The notes beneath the pieces were generated by a model. That model did no database searches, was not told the DNA's origin, and saw only the letters and a list, made by a program, of their open reading frames with translations. Shown here piece by piece: positions 13,476 through 15,115 of a stretch of DNA of 15,115 nucleotides; within the stretch, counting starts at the first letter, position 1, and each line of letters starts with the position of its first letter. Both the position numbers and the translations under genes were made by a program. Source of the DNA: JBHWPB01 sp043424675 (GTDB lineage Bacteria > Bacillota > Bacilli > Lactobacillales > Carnobacteriaceae_A); assembly GCA_043424675.1 (NCBI GenBank), contig JBHWPB010000127.1:1-15115 (forward strand). Direction: 5' to 3'.

Positions 13476-13557
13476 GACTAAAGTAAAAAAATTGTTTTTA
13501 ATAAATTTCACTCCTTCAGAGTTTATAGTCTTTTAGCATCAACTAGTAAAGAAAAAC

Positions 13558-13585
13558 TTGCAAAAAAGTATTCAAGTGTTATTAT
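13558..13585 (+). promoter_or_regulatory. Promoter of the FAD-linked oxidase gene
   Basis: TTGCAA (13558-13563), 16 bases, TATTAT (13580-13585), preceded by TGT (13577-13579), which makes an extended -10. A second possible -10, TACAAT, lies at 13594-13599. The region between this and the divergent promoter holds nothing else I recognise. Confidence 0.55.
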
Positions 13586-13623
13586 CTTTCTAATACAATT
13601 TTTGAGAAAAAGGAGAGTTGTTT

Positions 13624-14952
13624 ATGGAAAGAGTGCATGAAATTCCTGAGAAATACGCAGATCATAACTTGACAGGAAGCGTAGGGAACCCTGCAGTTAT
13701 TGTTTATCCGACTACTGTGGATGAAGTTGTCGAAGTTGTTAATGAAACGCGTGAGAATGGAAATAAAATCGTTACGGTGGGATCTAAAACGGGAGTGGTC
13801 GGTGCCACCTATGCAGATGAAAATTCTGTTCTTTTAAGTACAGACGAGCTCGATGAGATTATAGGTTTTGACGAAAACACCATGACTTTAACTGTCGAAG
13901 CAGGGGTGACGCTTAATGAAATTAGAGAGTACCTCGAAGACACCTCTTATTTTTATGCACCAGATCCTGGGTCAAAAGCAGCCACTATTGGAGGGACTGC
14001 TGCGACAAATGCCGGGGGGATGACCGCTGTAAAATACGGGGTAACCCGTGATAATGTTAAAGGACTGGAAGTCGTCTTAGCTAATGGAGAAATTCTCACA
14101 CTCGACGGATTAAACAAAAAGAGTGCTTCAGGTTACGACTTAAAAAACCTTTTCATCGGATCAGAAGGGACACTGGGAGTGATTACTAAACTTCAGCTCG
14201 CTGTTCATCCTAAACCACAAGCAGAAAACTCTGTCTTAATGGGCTTCAACAGTATGGAAAAAGCGGCACCTGTTATCTTCAGGATCTTACAATCTTCTGT
14301 AAATCCAACAGCTCTCGAATTTGTAGATGATGAAGCTTTTGCATATTCCGAAAAATATCTCGATTTAGCAAAAGTTGATATAGAGGGCAGCAACTATCTT
14401 TTGGCAACCCTCGACGGACCAGATGCAGATTCTGTTAAAGCAGATGTGGCCCGTCTTACTCACTTGGCGGATGAAGCAGGGGCTTTAGAAGTCAAACAAT
14501 TGACAGAAGAAGAAGCAGATTTGATGTGGAAACTTCGTGATACAATCGCTACAGCTGTTGGCTCCAAGACAGAGGTAGGAACCTACGATGTGGTGGTTCC
14601 GATCAATGAGATTGCTCAAACACTAAAAGACATGAACGATATTGGAGCAGAAGCAAATGTCCATGGCATCTACTTCGGACATGCCGGTGACGGAAATATT
14701 CATGCACTCATGATGCGAGACGATTTAGATGATGAAGAGTGGGAAAAGGGCCTCCAACATTTCGATTCTAAGCTTTACCGTCAGGTTGCAGAAAATGGTG
14801 GCTTGCCTGCTGCCGAACACGGCATCGGTACACAAAAAGTAGGTTATCTGGAAGATACTTTAGGAACGGTTCACATCGACACGATGAAAGCGGTCAAAAA
14901 AGCATTAGATCCAGACAACATCTTTAATCCAGGGAAAGTTTTAGAATTTTAA
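13624..14952 (+). CDS. FAD-linked D-2-hydroxyacid dehydrogenase (GlcD/LDHD/D2HGDH family)
   Basis: Flavoprotein of 442 residues that oxidises D-2-hydroxy acids such as D-lactate, glycolate or D-2-hydroxyglutarate to 2-oxo acids. The PCMH-type FAD domain (about 23-198) shows VVYPTTVDEV-like and VGSKTGVVGAT segments, PDPGSKAATIGGTAATNAGG, SASGYDLKNLFIGSEGTLG and ITKLQLAVHP. The C-terminal domain has the metal and substrate site GHAGDGNIH (His353, His360) and EHGIGTQK (Glu398, His399). No iron-sulfur or membrane segment is present, so the electron acceptor is unknown. ATG 13624 lies 8 bases after AGGAG; a TTG at 13618 is too close to that site. It is divergent from the BASS transporter and sits alone, followed by a terminator. 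Without GlcE/GlcF partners, a single-subunit LDHD-type enzyme is more likely than glycolate oxidase. Confidence 0.92.
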   Translation: MERVHEIPEKYADHNLTGSVGNPAVIVYPTTVDEVVEVVNETRENGNKIVTVGSKTGVVGATYADENSVLLSTDELDEIIGFDENTMTLTVEAGVTLNEIREYLEDTSYFYAPDPGSKAATIGGTAATNAGGMTAVKYGVTRDNVKGLEVVLANGEILTLDGLNKKSASGYDLKNLFIGSEGTLGVITKLQLAVHPKPQAENSVLMGFNSMEKAAPVIFRILQSSVNPTALEFVDDEAFAYSEKYLDLAKVDIEGSNYLLATLDGPDADSVKADVARLTHLADEAGALEVKQLTEEEADLMWKLRDTIATAVGSKTEVGTYDVVVPINEIAQTLKDMNDIGAEANVHGIYFGHAGDGNIHALMMRDDLDDEEWEKGLQHFDSKLYRQVAENGGLPAAEHGIGTQKVGYLEDTLGTVHIDTMKAVKKALDPDNIFNPGKVLEF

Positions 14953-14971
14953 ATCAATATATATTTAGGTC

Positions 14972-14999
14972 AAACGTCCATATTTCGTGGACGTTTTTT
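14972..14999 (+). terminator. Rho-independent terminator of the FAD-linked oxidase gene
   Basis: A 9-bp stem, AAACGTCCA (14972-14980) with TGGACGTTT (14988-14996), has a 7-base loop, and the T run continues to 14999. Confidence 0.9.
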
Positions 15000-15070
15000 G
15001 AATCAAAAAACACGACAATTGAATGAAAAATAAGATATCAAAGCTCCACCTCTGAGAATATCATCGGAAC

Positions 15071-15097
15071 CTCTCCAAAAGAAAATAATGTGGAGAG
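15071..15097. repeat. Short inverted repeat near the window end
   Basis: CTCTCCA (15071-15077) and TGGAGAG (15091-15097) are perfect inverted repeats with a 13-base A-rich loop. No T run follows on either strand, so it is not a terminator. It may belong to the regulation of a gene beyond the window. I see no coding frame in 15000-15115. Confidence 0.35.
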
Positions 15098-15115
15098 TGA
15101 GTGTCAAAAAAACCA

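Noticed and set aside
15071..15097. Terminator for a gene beyond the window end
   Set aside because: The stem has no T run on either strand.
1..15115. CRISPR array, insertion sequence, tRNA or rRNA genes
   Set aside because: I saw no spaced direct repeats, transposase-like frame, terminal inverted repeats, or tRNA/rRNA-like sequence anywhere in the window.

Overview
The window is chromosomal DNA from a low-GC Gram-positive bacterium, most likely a lactic acid bacterium of the Carnobacteriaceae/Enterococcaceae type. The evidence is AT-rich spacers, strong AGGAGG ribosome binding sites, TTG starts on secreted proteins, compact U-tailed terminators, and secreted coiled-coil peptidoglycan hydrolases of the PcsB/CwlO/SagA kind. 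The order assignment is inference; no rRNA or other marker is present.

Layout. 1-107 is the start of an unidentified minus-strand gene. 296-1288 (minus) is the tRNA uridine hydroxylase TrhO. It is divergent from an acyl-CoA dehydrogenase-like flavoprotein (1529-2668), and a perfect palindrome lies between them. 2983-6097 holds two secreted hydrolases in tandem. They share a PcsB-type coiled-coil domain but carry different catalytic domains (NlpC/P60 and M23), and each has a WalR-like box at the same distance from an extended -10 element.

6685-11591 is a tight five-gene operon for a corrinoid-dependent methyl-transfer system: a UroD/MtaA-like zinc methyltransferase, a degenerate cysteine-free protein that may be a UroD-fold relative, a corrinoid carrier protein, an ASKHA-type reductive activator lacking an iron-sulfur domain, and a second UroD/MtaA-like methyltransferase. 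No methyltetrahydrofolate (MtrH/MetH-like) enzyme and no MttB is present, so the methyl donor and acceptor are unknown. A Nudix hydrolase follows.

12198-13178 (minus) is a sodium-coupled BASS-family transporter. Its 5' leader, not covered by any long reading frame, contains what looks like a complete amino-acid attenuator: a strong promoter, a 13-codon leader peptide ending in five consecutive isoleucine codons directly before the stop, four mutually exclusive hairpins (pause, anti-antiterminator, 13-bp antiterminator, 15-bp terminator), and then a second 13-codon ORF with its own ribosome binding site. Isoleucine shortage is predicted to switch the transporter on. Divergent from it, 13624-14952 encodes a GlcD/LDHD-type FAD-linked 2-hydroxyacid dehydrogenase, so the pair may handle branched-chain 2-oxo/2-hydroxy acids.

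The two most rewarding items are the isoleucine attenuator of the BASS gene and the unassigned corrinoid methyl-transfer operon.
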